Shown here: positions 20,096 through 30,850 of the stretch, piece by piece
How the letters are laid out: every line of letters starts with the position of its first letter
Position numbering within the stretch: the first letter of the stretch is position 1
DNA from: Asparagopsis taxiformis
Taxonomy: Eukaryota; Rhodophyta; Florideophyceae; Bonnemaisoniales; Bonnemaisoniaceae
Assembly: GCA_030407315.1 (NCBI GenBank)
Contig: JALQPE010000443.1
Span: 51,123-115,122 of the forward strand
Reading direction: 5' to 3'
Length of the DNA stretch: 64,000 nt
Position numbers and translations under genes: made by a program
Notes under the pieces: model-generated
What the model was told of the DNA's origin: nothing
The model's input: only the letters and a program-made list of their open reading frames with translations
The model's database searches: none

Positions 20096-20188
20096 CCAAT
20101 CGGCTCCGCTCCGTTGGGATATCCATATAACCAGGCGACATGCCAACTCTAGTGTCTGCGCAGGCACAACATTCTTTATAGTCTAACA
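20061..20188 (+). repeat. TRIM 3' LTR (long form, 128 bp)
   Basis: It begins TGTTGGGATATTCATAT (20061-20077), then a 35-bp C/T-rich spacer, then GTTGGGATATCCATAT (from 20113) and the rest of the LTR. The 5' LTR and the solo LTR carry the T of the first repeat (ATATTC), not the C of the second, so the join in the short form lies after that base. Confidence 0.92.
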
Positions 20189-20193
20189 TGCAT

Positions 20194-22404
20194 AAACAAT
20201 AGTGCAGAGGTTGGTGGTGCGCTATTTGGCTGCTGTCGAGCAGTGTTTGGACAGCTGTCGAAATATTGGTTCGATCGGGGATCAATAGAATTGATTCATT
20301 TCTGTGCATTGCTGGAGGTTTCCAAATTGGCTCACGGAGATCGCCCACTCTACCAATGGAATTCCAACATATGTGGGTACTGACACCCTCCCTACAGACA
20401 CACTCGAGTTGAAGAGAGGTCGCGAGTGCGCTCAGCTGGTCGAGTACAGTTCACGTCAGCGGTAGTGTAGCGACCACCGTGGTTCTAAACCTACATTAGC
20501 ATCGAATATCGAACAGGCGCTGGTAGATTGTGTCGGATGGGATGCGTTCCCGCGAAGCCGGTGCACCATGTGGATATTGTTCGCGAATGGAAAACCCATT
20601 TCTAATTGTGTGTCGGAAGTTCACAGAACCCATATATTGTAAGCACCAGGTTCGAACGTTTTCACTCTGCTGTCGGCAGTGATGCAAAACCCAAAAAAAT
20701 CCATTTTTTTGTTGAAGTATACGGTTTCGCAGCAGTACCGATTTCTGCGGTCTAACGTATCGTCCGCGACAGTTGCTGTTTCATCAACGCTGTGACTGCT
20801 TGTTTCTCTCCAGTCGAGCTGATGGGACAATGTAACTCCTGATCTGATCCGAATCCCAACTCGAAAAAACGGCTCCAACCGTTCTGTAAGAATGCACTTC
20901 GGACGAGTCGCTCAGACCACGGATTGGTCGCGCCAAACAGGATATGTGCAATGGAGCCCGCCGCTGAGTCATGAAAGAAATCCGTACAGTCATGAAAGTC
21001 TCATAATTTTCCATTCGCATTCTCCAGAAATTCTCTAATATTTCGACCAAGTCTTCGTATCAAACCCATGATGGTACGTTCGCTCTCCAGAAACGCTGGC
21101 GAGTCATAAAGACAAGCTGTCGCCACTCTGTTCATTGCATGCAGACGTGCGGAAGAAGAGACTCGGTCGGAGATGTCCGTTAATTCATTCCTCGCGCAAT
21201 ACTGTACTCGTCAGCTTTGTTCGCCGTGCCACGTACAACAGCTGTCCCAAGTCGGGATCCATACATAGGTCGACATTTCAGCCGGGACCACGTGTCATTA
21301 CTCTTACGTTTGCATCCAGACACGGTGCATGAAAGGCTCCGCGTAGCTGTGGAGCACATGTCTTCCATCTCGCGATTTTCGCGCCGTGACGTGAGGCAGC
21401 CTGGTAACAAAATCTCCCCCCTGCGTCCTTTCTTTTCCTGCTCCTCGCTCGGAAGCGTGTCATAGCAGAGTTTGAGCATGCACCGGCAGCACGAGGTTAT
21501 TGTTGCCATGAACCATGTAAACAGCGTCGTGGAAGCTTCCTCAATATGAAAGCACGAAGCAATCGTTGGATATGATTCCCCGCAGCATCCCACACGTATT
21601 TGAATCATTAGCTTTCATTCATGTCGTCGCAGTAGCACCGTGCTCTTCACCCGCATAACTATCACATCCATATAATTTAGTTTCTGAGCAGTTCTGTAAA
21701 GTCAATCAAATGTTGCGTGAGGTTCAAACTGGAAACACATCATTTCAGTTTTTATTCAGGTACAACACATCACCCACCCATAATTCGCCTCCCGTTTTGC
21801 ACAAAGACCACTGTATCCCAACATGGCCGTATCTCACAATTCCAAAAAAAACACTCAACCCTCCCTGCTGTCCATACCGCACCGCCCAAGGGTGCTATGG
21901 CCCCAAAGATGCACTAGAATACAGCTGCACCCATTCCCTTCGATTTCTTAAACCGTCAGACATGATTAGACGGCAGCAAAGCACTTCCATACATAATCTG
22001 CCGTACTCCTTTGACGCCTCATTTCAAAACGTAAGAAATGCTCGTGTGATTGAACAACGGCAACATCTCCGTTGCGGATAGGATTACAAATTGAAATTTG
22101 GCTGCTTGGCACTGCTTCCTGTCGTCATTGTTGAATGAATATTGCACCCACATTTATAACGCCACCTGTTCCACGCCCTTAGCCGAACATGTTGACATAC
22201 GTTCACACTTATTTTCTGGGGATATCCTTCCTGTACATTGTTGCATCATTATCTGAATCTGGAAACTCCCCTGTCTCGCGGTGTATTCCGCGCGGGTTTT
22301 ATGTTATAACTCATCGACGCAAACCTTCATAGCAGAAGCACTGCTTCCCATCAGATACCATCTACTCCCTCCAGTTCTTATCTACGTTTCCTTCCCCCGA
22401 AAGG
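20194..22404. other. Intergenic, no supportable gene
   Basis: Several ORFs of 60-142 codons overlap in different frames (the longest on the minus strand, 21180-21608, cysteine-containing) without a domain I recognise. A 20-bp palindrome caaaaaaatccatttttttg lies near 20693-20712. The upstream region of the secreted protein gene is included here; no clear TATA element was picked. Confidence 0.4.
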
Positions 22405-24102
22405 ATGCGCAACCATTTTCCATTTTTCACCACTATTCTGGCATTCTTCCTTTGCCTCTTTTCTCCGGCATCATGTGCCACAACTCCGAACACGTACGCT
22501 GATCGCAGTGAAATTCCCAAACGCCTCTACACCAAAACATCCCTCCATCACCCACCCGTTCTTCGCCAAAAAAACCTTCTATATCTCATCAGAGAAGTCT
22601 TGCCACAAAATCCACAATCTCGCAAGGCCAATGTCAAGTATCCCAAGCTCAATACAAAAGCAAGACCGCCTTCTTCAAGGAAAATATTGCGTATGAAACA
22701 CGGCTCCAGTCTCAGTTCGAAAATTTCAGCCAAACTGAAGAAAGAGGTCTCAGGTCCATTGCTAATTCGTGAATATGAGCGATTGAATAGGCAAGTGAAA
22801 GCGGATAATATTCCAATGCATCAAAGACAGAGTTCTGGTGGGCTTGGTTTCGAGTCATGTAGTACATCGTCGGATTGTGCTGAAACTCACTTCTGCGGCA
22901 CTACTGATGAGAGCAATGTACGGGTACCATGTGATGGACAATCTGACTGTGTTTGTTTCACAAAAAGTTTTGACGACTTCCGATGCTCATGTAAATACCC
23001 TGAGTGTCTCCCTGGAGAAATCTGTTTTGCAGATCCAGATGGAAATTTCGCATGTGTTTCATCAGCTCTTGATATGCCTGCATTTGAATGTCCCCCCGGA
23101 ACTAATTCTCCTCCGTCGGAGAATGGATCTGGACTTACCTTCGAGCCGTGCATGTCGTCCTCTGATTGTGCTGAAAGTCACTTTTGTGCTTTTGATACTA
23201 CTGACAGCACCTCGTATTGTGATGGACAGTCTAGCTGTGTGTGCCTGCCTGACTTCTCGGAAGATTTCGCCTGTTCATGTGAAGAGCCTGAGTGTTTGAC
23301 TGGAGAAGTGTGTACGACAGTACGCACTGATAGTTTGTGTGTTTCACTTGCTCTTCGTCCCACTCCTATTGACTGTCGCACAGACACTGATGATTTACCA
23401 TCAATGGAAGACGGGTCTGGCGGCTCCGGAGCCTCTTTGGAACCGTGCAGAACATCCTCTGAATGTGCTCAAACTCACTTTTGTGCTTTTATTGATGAGG
23501 AGGCTAATGTAACAACTTGCAATGGAGAATCTGGTTGCGGGTGTCTCCCTGATGATGCGAGTGACTTGCTCTGTTCATGTGAGGAACCCGATTGTCTTCC
23601 TGGAGATTCGTGCTCAACTGTTGGAGGCGATACCATTGGATGTGTATCATCTGTACTTGGATTTCCCCCGGTTGAATGTCAAACAAACGAAGGTAGCCCT
23701 ACAAGCCCTATAACCACACCTTCAACCTCACCACCGGTCATGAGACCGACACCCGTCCCAACTGAACTAGTCTGTATCGACGCGAAAGCACTTTCTCACT
23801 TGCAGACCTATCAACTCGTGTATAAGCAACATGCTGTCAGCAGAGTGCTGTGTGACAAATTTGGAAGCTGTGCTACTCCGGGACACATTATACATTTCAA
23901 AGGATCTACAATGATGATGAAGAACTATTGCGAGGACGCCGGATGTGAAGAACGAATTATGGAGGTGAACAGTCCTCGGTACAAGAAGGGCATGCGTGTG
24001 GCATCGAAGACTGATGGATTGGAGTATACAGTGTTTGCAGCTCGGTACGAGACAAGGGCTGAAGAAGCTGCGCTAGCGACAGCTGTTCGTATGGGACTTT
24101 GA
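22405..24102 (+). CDS. Secreted protein with three cysteine-rich repeats
   Basis: 565 codons. The first 25 residues form a signal peptide (hydrophobic core FFTTILAFFLCLF, likely cleavage after CA). A basic, lysine-rich propeptide-like segment follows to about residue 140. Three tandem repeats of about 85-100 residues start near 148, 245 and 345, each opening with C-x5-C-A-x3-HFC and carrying GE/GD-x-C and a conserved CVS end. A Thr/Pro-rich linker (about 440-460) leads to a C-terminal domain with CATPGHIIHFKG and MMMKNYC. I do not recognise the repeat or the C-terminal domain. Extracellular or cell-wall location is inferred. Start chosen at the ATG that gives the signal peptide. Intact. Confidence 0.8.
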   Translation: MRNHFPFFTTILAFFLCLFSPASCATTPNTYADRSEIPKRLYTKTSLHHPPVLRQKNLLYLIREVLPQNPQSRKANVKYPKLNTKARPPSSRKILRMKHGSSLSSKISAKLKKEVSGPLLIREYERLNRQVKADNIPMHQRQSSGGLGFESCSTSSDCAETHFCGTTDESNVRVPCDGQSDCVCFTKSFDDFRCSCKYPECLPGEICFADPDGNFACVSSALDMPAFECPPGTNSPPSENGSGLTFEPCMSSSDCAESHFCAFDTTDSTSYCDGQSSCVCLPDFSEDFACSCEEPECLTGEVCTTVRTDSLCVSLALRPTPIDCRTDTDDLPSMEDGSGGSGASLEPCRTSSECAQTHFCAFIDEEANVTTCNGESGCGCLPDDASDLLCSCEEPDCLPGDSCSTVGGDTIGCVSSVLGFPPVECQTNEGSPTSPITTPSTSPPVMRPTPVPTELVCIDAKALSHLQTYQLVYKQHAVSRVLCDKFGSCATPGHIIHFKGSTMMMKNYCEDAGCEERIMEVNSPRYKKGMRVASKTDGLEYTVFAARYETRAEEAALATAVRMGL

Positions 24103-24155
24103 TGTTGAGCAAGTGGTTCCATGTGATAGGATGGTCGATGGATGAAAGTATCTTG

Positions 24156-24161
24156 AATAAA
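24156..24161 (+). terminator. Candidate polyadenylation signal
   Basis: aataaa 54 bp after the stop codon at 24102, followed by T-rich sequence and more aataaa-like motifs. Confidence 0.4.
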
Positions 24162-24235
24162 TTGCATTTTATAAGTTTATTTCAAAATAAAACCAGTCAT
24201 TTGTCTAGGTCATGATGCATTCTCCTCACAAGGAA

Positions 24236-24312
24236 TGTTGGGATATTCATATAACCAGGCGACATGCCAACTCTAGTGTCTGCGCAGGCACAACATTCTT
24301 TATAGTCTAACA
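24236..24312 (+). repeat. Solo LTR of the TRIM family (77 bp)
   Basis: It matches the TRIM 5' LTR and is flanked by a perfect AGGAA duplication (24231-24235 and 24313-24317). It is the short form, without the 51-bp segment. Formed by recombination between LTRs, it carries a 5'-LTR-type start. Confidence 0.93.
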
Positions 24313-24317
24313 AGGAA

Positions 24318-25068
24318 CACGATAGAAACAGTTTGTCGATAGCATACCTTGGGAAACGTTCGAACCGGATGGGACTGTTATATTTTGCTCTCTGCTTACT
24401 GTAAAGCCCCGGCCAAAAATTCTGAAAAAAAAATACGCTCACTGTTCCAGTGCATACTTCTGACAGACTGTCCATCTACAACGCTCAACGCCGTCGGTCT
24501 CGTGAGCTCAAATCGGGAGGTAATACAGAGAGGCGAGACAGGGTAGAGTCACGGCAACCTCAAATTTTATAGGAAGCTGGTGATCTCGAGAAATGAGAGT
24601 ATCTAACCAGCACCACTGGAGGGGTAATGGTTATTCCCAGGTTATCGCCCAATAACGCCACTCATTGGTGTTACTGAACACGAAAGTGTATGACTCATCA
24701 TGCATGCCTACGTTCCGCGCCTCACACCGTCGCTCTTAGATCGTTAGTTGTCTTCTCCCATTCTTCATACAATCAGTATGCTCCATTCATCCAATTTTTC
24801 CATTTTTCAGACAATCCCATGTTCGTCAACGCATTTCTTTCCCATACTTATCCACAGATACACGAAAAGTTCTACCAGTACAGTCACTGATCAGCTGTAC
24901 TACCCACGACACAGACGTTCTACAACATCTTCTTTCATCTTGACTTTCTAGTTTATTCATACATCTACACCGACAACAGATTCAGTTCAAAATCAAAACT
25001 CGACAAACGTCCTTCGCAACATTCACGACTTCCAAGATAGAGCACCGTGTTCGTGAGCAATTTCATTT
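24318..25068. other. Intergenic, no gene seen
   Basis: Short ORFs only (maximum about 67 codons). This is the 3' flank of two converging genes; both transcripts probably end here. Confidence 0.5.
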
Positions 25069-27707
25069 CTAGTTACGATTCCTCCTTGACCTCCTGTTGC
25101 GATGACGCTCACAGAAGCGACGACAATTACGACCCCGCTCGACCTTCACCGTCCTCATGCGTCTACCACCACAGGCAATGTTGATGGTCACAATCCGACA
25201 CCGATTGCGAGACAGCAACTTGCATCGCCTCACAGTCCTCGGGCAGTTTCCGCCACGTCCACCACCAACACTACCTGGTACACGAGCTGGCACAGGGGCC
25301 GGAACCGGTGCGGGTGCTGGAATTGGCGCTGGTGCGGGAACCGGAACCATTCCCGACTCTCCAATGCACATCGAACGCGCAACGTTCGGTGTAGAACCTA
25401 TCGGGCATGCTACACACTCATTCGATCCAGCACGTGCCGCAATAGTTCCTGGCGGACAAAGTGTGCATACAGCCGACATGGCATCACTTGAGAATCCAGC
25501 CGGGCATTCCGTACACTCCGTCGCACCCAACAGTGCAAACGTACCTGCAGCACACGGGAAGCATCGGTTCACACCCTCACGCGAGAATGTTCCAAGCGGA
25601 CAGCTCGTACATGTGCTTGAACCCGCAAGCGAGAAGGTACCAGCTCTGCACGTAGTGCATGCCGCCGCACCTGCAGCAGCAAATGTTCCCGCGAAGCACT
25701 CCATGCACGACGTTGCACCGCCGCCAGAAACAGAACCAGCCGGGCATGTGGAGCACGAAGAAGACCTCTCTGAGCTCGAGAACTGTCCTACGGGGCATGT
25801 AATACAGCCTGTAACATCCCCAGATCCAGGCTGGAACGATCCAGCCGGGCATGGAGAACACGTTGTCGAGCCAGTAGCAAGCGCAGTTCCTTCTGGGCAT
25901 CGAGAGCAACTGGATGCACCTGCAGCGGAGAAGAGGCCCAGAGCACACGGTGTACACGTAGAAGCTCCATCTTCTGAGAAGAATCCTGCTGCACATCTTC
26001 CACAAGATGTCGCACCAAGAATTGCTGATGCAGTTCCAGCTCTGCAAGGCGTGCACATTTCAGAACCCGAACTCGCTGAAAAAGTACCTGCCGGGCAATC
26101 TGTACACATCACAGACGATGCAGCTGATGATGTACCTGCAGGGCAAGCTGTGCACATAGCTGTATCAGTATTTGCTATTGTACCTGCCTCACATGTAGTA
26201 CAAGAGGCCGAACCAACAAGTGCAACTTGTCCGGGACCACACGGTTCGCACGGCGCATTGTTACCTGTGGAGAACGTGTTGAGTGGACATCGCACACAAC
26301 CAGACAAGAACACAGGCTGTGTTCCAGGAGCACAGGAGCAGCTTGTCCTCGATGGAATAGAATTGGAGCGGGCCGGACACGGCGTACAGGTATTGGCGGC
26401 GTTTCCAACAGAAGTGAATGTCCCTGCCGGACAAAGCACACAGTTGTTGTCGACTGGGTTCAAAAACTGTCCAGGAGGGCACTGCAGACACATACCATTG
26501 GCTCCACGGAATGTCCCTTCCGGGCACTCATCAACGCAGAGATTGGAATTGTTTGAACCGGTCCCCAACGTCGTCTGACCTGCAGAACATGTGTTGCATG
26601 AAGTAGCGCTACCAGTAGAGAATGTTCCAATTGCGCAAGGTGTGCACACTCCATTGGAGACAGCACTCGAAAATGTACCGGCAGGGCACACGGCGAGCAC
26701 GCTTCGCCCGAGGTACTTCCCATGCCATCCGGACAGCGAGTACATGAAGTAGATGCGCCTGCTGCAGCTGTCATTCCAGCAGGGCAGCTCTGACATAACA
26801 TCATATCGTTCACGAAGAATCCCACTGGGCATGTTCCACATGTACCTGTAGCTGTCACAAACTCACTTGCTGCACAGATGGGAACAGTACAATCGGAAGC
26901 CATGTCGCGTGAACTACCGAGGATGAACGTTCCTGCCGGGCATGGCTCGCAGGCTCCGAGACCACCAAGAGAGAATGTGTTTCCGAGACAATCTGTACAT
27001 GAGGAAGCCATGAAATCAGCGGTGAACGTCCCCGCGGGGCAGCTTGAACACGATGTTGCACCTACACCGGAAATGGTACCAGGCCCACAGGGTGTGCAGG
27101 AAGTTGCACCTGAGGCAGCTGCGATACTTCCAGCGACACATGTTGCACATACAGTCTGTCCAGCAGTCTCTGCAGCCGTTCCCGGTGTACAGGGTGAGCA
27201 TGCTACTTGGCCAGTCAGAGGCTGTGCGGAACCTGGCGGACAAAGTGCACAAATGGGAGGAAAGTTACCAGAACCGGCGGCAAGAGCAGATCCCAGAGGA
27301 CAAGGAGCACATCCAGCTGATACGGGTGGAGACGAAGTGAGATCCTCCATGCGAAAGAATTGACCTGGAGCGCATGGGGCGAAGCAATCAGAAGCAGATC
27401 TTTGAAGAGCAGGCGTAAACGGAGTCGCCGCAGGGCAGTTTGTACAAGTTGCGGCTCCTGTGACAGCGAATGTACCCGGTGTGCACGGAGTGCATGGTGC
27501 GTTTCCACTTAAGGCTTTGGATGTGCCTGCGGGGCATGGTTCACAAAGGATCGTAGCAGACCCCACGACGGGTTGAGCGCCACTGTTACACATACAAACC
27601 CCAGCGACATCGGTTGCAAGAGACGGGCAGGAAACCTGGGCGAAGGAGGTCCGGATGAGTGCTTCTATGATTAGGAGAATGACGAGAAAGGGTTTAGGAA
27701 ACGCCAT
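25069..27707 (-). pseudogene. Secreted protein with many ephrin-receptor-like cysteine repeats, one frameshift
   Basis: It starts at 27707 with a signal peptide (MAFPKPFLVILLIIEALIRT, cleavage near AQV). More than twenty units of the form C-x2-CPAGTFS-x(n)-C follow; these match GCC2/GCC3 ephrin-receptor-like repeats, a TNFR-like disulphide fold common in extracellular proteins. The first frame continues to about 26710, where the repeat pattern stops (CSPCALPVHF). The pattern resumes one frame away as VCPAGTFSSAV and runs to 25069. One missing base between about 26685 and 26720 explains both. The C terminus has an alternating VPAPAPIPAP tract and a cysteine- and arginine-rich tail. About 880 residues if repaired. 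It may be a recent mutation or a sequence error. Ligand unknown. Confidence 0.75.
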
Positions 27708-27847
27708 GGTAGTGGAAGCAGTGAGGCGGTCAATGCAAAATTTTTTGTGGAGGGACGTTCGATGATGAGGATGTGTAGTGCCGCTAGAGGTGTTGATGCG
27801 TGAGTGAGAGTGTGTGCAGAGCAGACTGAAGTCAAATCCCAGTGGGG

Positions 27848-27855
27848 TTTATATA
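27848..27855 (-). promoter_or_regulatory. TATA box of the ephrin-like repeat gene
   Basis: TATATAAA on the minus strand, 141 bp upstream of the start codon at 27707. Confidence 0.55.
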
Positions 27856-30346
27856 GAAGGATGGTCGGAATGAATTCAGTGTGGGTGAACTTTGGTATGA
27901 GGGCAGTTCGGTCTGGTTAGATTGGAAAACTGGAGCTTGGGTTGTTTCTCGCAGTACTGAAAACGGAAGGTGGAGCTAGGCGAGCAATGATGGGTATAGG
28001 TGCACGGACAAGATGGATATCGAGCAATCCATACCACTAGCATCATTTGATTCGGGATTCAGTCAATCAGTAGTGCGATATCACTGTCTTAAGGAGGAAG
28101 TAGCACCAGGAGGGACATTGCTCTATTCTAGGTACACCACAATCCGGGTGTATACGTTCAATCGGGCCGGTATGTCATGCACTTCTCGTACCTTATGTGC
28201 TATTCTGTGGTATGAAGACCTGGTAAAGTCATGGGTAGCAGGCAAGGTACCAGTCTAGTCGAGGTAAGCGATGACGTGGATGGGTGGAACAACTATTCGG
28301 CAGCATATAACGATTATCATAGTGCTCATCTTTCTGGATTTGAGGAGTGGAATTATGGACCAAATAGGTGAAAAGCGTGATAGTAATGTCCCAAAAGAGT
28401 TTATTAGTGGTTGGCACAAACACTGTACTGAGATACTTCACTACTACAATACATTAATTTCAAATTGCAACCTTCAATTATTTTGCAGAAATTAGGATCA
28501 AGGGCACAATCGAACAGCACTTTGCCAGCAGGTTCGGTCCAACTGGGAGCTGAGGTGCACGTGTATCGAACAATGACGTGATAGTATTGGCGCATTTCAA
28601 AATATCTCAAACACTGCGGCCCATTTTGAAGCTTCCATGATTTGAGGCTTGCACACGCATTGGACAGCTATTCTGGCATCCGCCGTCTTCTGTTGCGCTA
28701 GAAAATTCTGCAGTTGCTTGGAGCTTCGTGTACGACTGAACCCCAATGCCCCACATTAAGAATCCATTGCAGCAAGCTTTTGTCAGACATTCTCATGTGA
28801 CACAACCCTGAAAACTGAGTATACGTGCGTACATGACCGGTGTTAAGAATTTTCGCTTCTGGAACGTCGACCATTGAAGGACAAGTTCTGAGCCACAACA
28901 GCCGTTTTGTCCTGTGGTAGACTCTATTTTCAACGCTGCTGCACAGAAAACTCACAAGCTGTTACCCACAGCTTTATGAAACGGTCAAGGGATGAATGTA
29001 CTTTTGAATTCTACAGCATCCGAATATAATGAAACGTTGAGAACGCGCGCCTGGGGTGAATAATGTCGCAAGCTGCTGACGGTATCTGGATAATTTCACC
29101 GCTTCCATGTCAGTTGTGAAGCATGTTACGACAGCAGAACTGACAGCGTATTCTGGATGGGATGAGAAAATGATGCTAAAAAATCAGCAGTGCGACTACC
29201 CGTCTGCCGTTGCATTTGTATATCAGGAATTCTGCTGCCAGAAGTGTTTGTCTGCAATCGCTTCTAGACCGCATACGTCTGTAACTGCTCGCGGTAACCA
29301 ACGTTTGCCAGAGCCATGGCGTTATCGGTTGAGATATTGTCACCTGTATGAAACGGGAAACGTGGGCATTTTATTTCCAGAACATAATAGATGATCTCAC
29401 AATAGTCGAGGGGAGGAGGAGTATTGGCGCTGTGGGAGGTTTGTCGATTTGGTCGTTTATCCGAGATGAGAATTCTGACCAGATTTGAACGAAAAGGGCG
29501 TCGGCACGTATGCGCGGTGGATACATTTTCAGGGGTTGGCTACAGGAGTGCGGAGAAAACTATGAAAGAACGCTGTCGGAAGGTAATTGGTTGTATGGGA
29601 ATCCCATACAACCAATTACCTTATCCCATAATGGGATGGTCGGAATGGAAAGATGAATTAGACTTCAGACGTTGCATCGAGGAAATCCAAAAAATTTTTT
29701 CGGTGTCTCTTCGACAATCATCCAATGGCAGGAGCAGACGCAAGCTACCGGATGACCACGAAAGGCCAACATCCTGTGGTGCTCAATATGCACCAGTACC
29801 GAGAAATATTGCGCACAAAAACTACATGGACACCCTGATTTCAGTCCTCTGGCGCCCTTGCTGAAAATGGAACGATGGAATGCGATTTCGCAACAGTGAT
29901 GTGTTGGCCGATCTGCATGCTCACAATTACCCTCGAGGGTACACCGATGTTCTGGTGGTGAGTTTTCTTACTACATTTCCCTCTTTTTGAGTTATTTTGT
30001 CGAATCGAAAAGATCTGCCCGACGGTGGAACGGTGTCAGCTCGCGGCCCAGACCAGCAAGGATGCGCAAAGGATATAGGACACTCTGTCGGCTGACCGTC
30101 CATAAATCTCGGAACCACGACGAGCCAACGAATTCAAAAGGATTTGCTGCCAATAGGGGAGCGGATTGGGGTTTCTGAAGTTCCCATCCCATCACGTTAT
30201 GATTCTTCCAATTTTCTACACGTCCACCCCCCCCCCCCCCCAAAAGAATGCCTCCACCTTTCGTATCCTCTTTTTGCTGATTCTACTTTTTCATAAAGTA
30301 AGCTCCCTGCCCGCCGGAGTAGATGAAACGGGCGTAACACGCGCAG
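27856..30346. other. Intergenic region with degenerate ORFs
   Basis: It contains ORFs of 60-146 codons (for example 29107-29394 and 29424-29864 plus) with no recognised domain and frequent frame changes. It may hold decayed sequence. Notable parts are a perfect palindrome at 29580-29622 and a run of 15 C at 30227-30241. Confidence 0.4.
29580..29622. repeat. 43-bp perfect palindrome
   Basis: Two 21-bp arms (29580-29600 and 29602-29622) are exact inverted copies around a single A. The left arm begins aaggtaattgg and the right arm ends ccaattacctt. The outer GGTAATT/AATTACC resembles the hairpin motif of the 54-60 kb inverted repeats. Confidence 0.9.
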
Positions 30347-30351
30347 ACAGT

Positions 30352-30537
30352 GGCACGTAATATCATTCGGCACGTAATATCATTCGTCACATCATCCCCA
30401 CATATGACGTTGTACTGAAACGAATATCTATACTGAGCGAGAACATTGTGCAGCACAGTATACATATGCATTTGTTGATAACATATACTGAATCGCCTCC
30501 AACCATTCCACTCTACCACTCTATCAACAATATAAAA
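30352..30537 (+). promoter_or_regulatory. Promoter region of small-protein gene: tandem 17-mer and TATA box
   Basis: ggcacgtaatatcattc occurs twice in exact tandem (30352-30368 and 30369-30385). A TATA box tataaaa lies at 30531-30537, 74-80 bp upstream of the start codon at 30611. The related gene at 40201 has ataaaag about 70 bp upstream. Confidence 0.5.
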
Positions 30538-30610
30538 CGAACTACTCAACCATGCTCACCATGTTCTACAATCCATTCCGATTCACACCTGCACACAACC
30601 TGCTCCCGAA

Positions 30611-30850
30611 ATGAAATTGTTCAAAGTCTTCATCTCCCGTCCACGTTCAATGACACCCCCACAAAGACGTCGGATCGAAGTTCCGGGTGCACCTCATCAG
30701 CCAGTCTCTCCCCCAATCTACTTTCCAGACATGCCAATTTTCCAGCTTCCTCAAAGCATCTATGATGACCGTCCCGATTCGCCCCAGAACTCTCCAACTT
30801 CTCTAATTCGCTTTCGTACTTGGCTACGTCGCTTTTTCTGTTCCGCATGA
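30611..30850 (+). CDS. Small basic protein (79 aa), member of a two-gene family
   Basis: It starts MKLFKVFISRPRS. A central VPGAPHQPVSPP is followed by an aromatic/proline stretch (IYFPDMPIFQLP) and a basic C terminus (RFRTWLRRFF). No signal peptide or known domain. It is supported as a real gene because 40201-40304 encodes a diverged homologue (MKLFNFIMSCSRSS... VPGAPRESVYPP) with the same start and a comparable TATA position. Function unknown. Confidence 0.65.
   Translation: MKLFKVFISRPRSMTPPQRRRIEVPGAPHQPVSPPIYFPDMPIFQLPQSIYDDRPDSPQNSPTSLIRFRTWLRRFFCSA

Larger units (their letters stand above)
19754..20188 (+). mobile_element. TRIM-like miniature LTR retrotransposon (435 bp)
   Basis: Perfect target duplication TGCAT (19749-19753 and 20189-20193). 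It has a 77-bp 5' LTR (TGTTGGG...TCTAACA, 19754-19830), primer site GGTTATGGGC (19831-19840), about 220 bp of non-coding interior, a purine-rich tract agggagcgggggcg (20047-20060) and a 128-bp 3' LTR (20061-20188). There is no coding capacity, so it must depend on an autonomous partner. Its primer site and GGGGGCG tract match Copia-2, which makes a Copia-2-like element a candidate helper. The interior contains gtgagttcgattctcac (19862-19878), which looks like a tRNA T arm with a pol III B box. Confidence 0.9.

Noticed and set aside
25157..26578. 473-codon plus-strand ORF opposite the ephrin-like repeat gene
   Set aside because: It is the mirror of a repetitive cysteine-rich coding sequence; its own repeats follow the codons of the other strand, and there is no signal peptide or domain.
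30227..30241. Run of 15 C as a functional element
   Set aside because: A simple homopolymer between genes; its length may be a sequencing artefact and no structure is attached.
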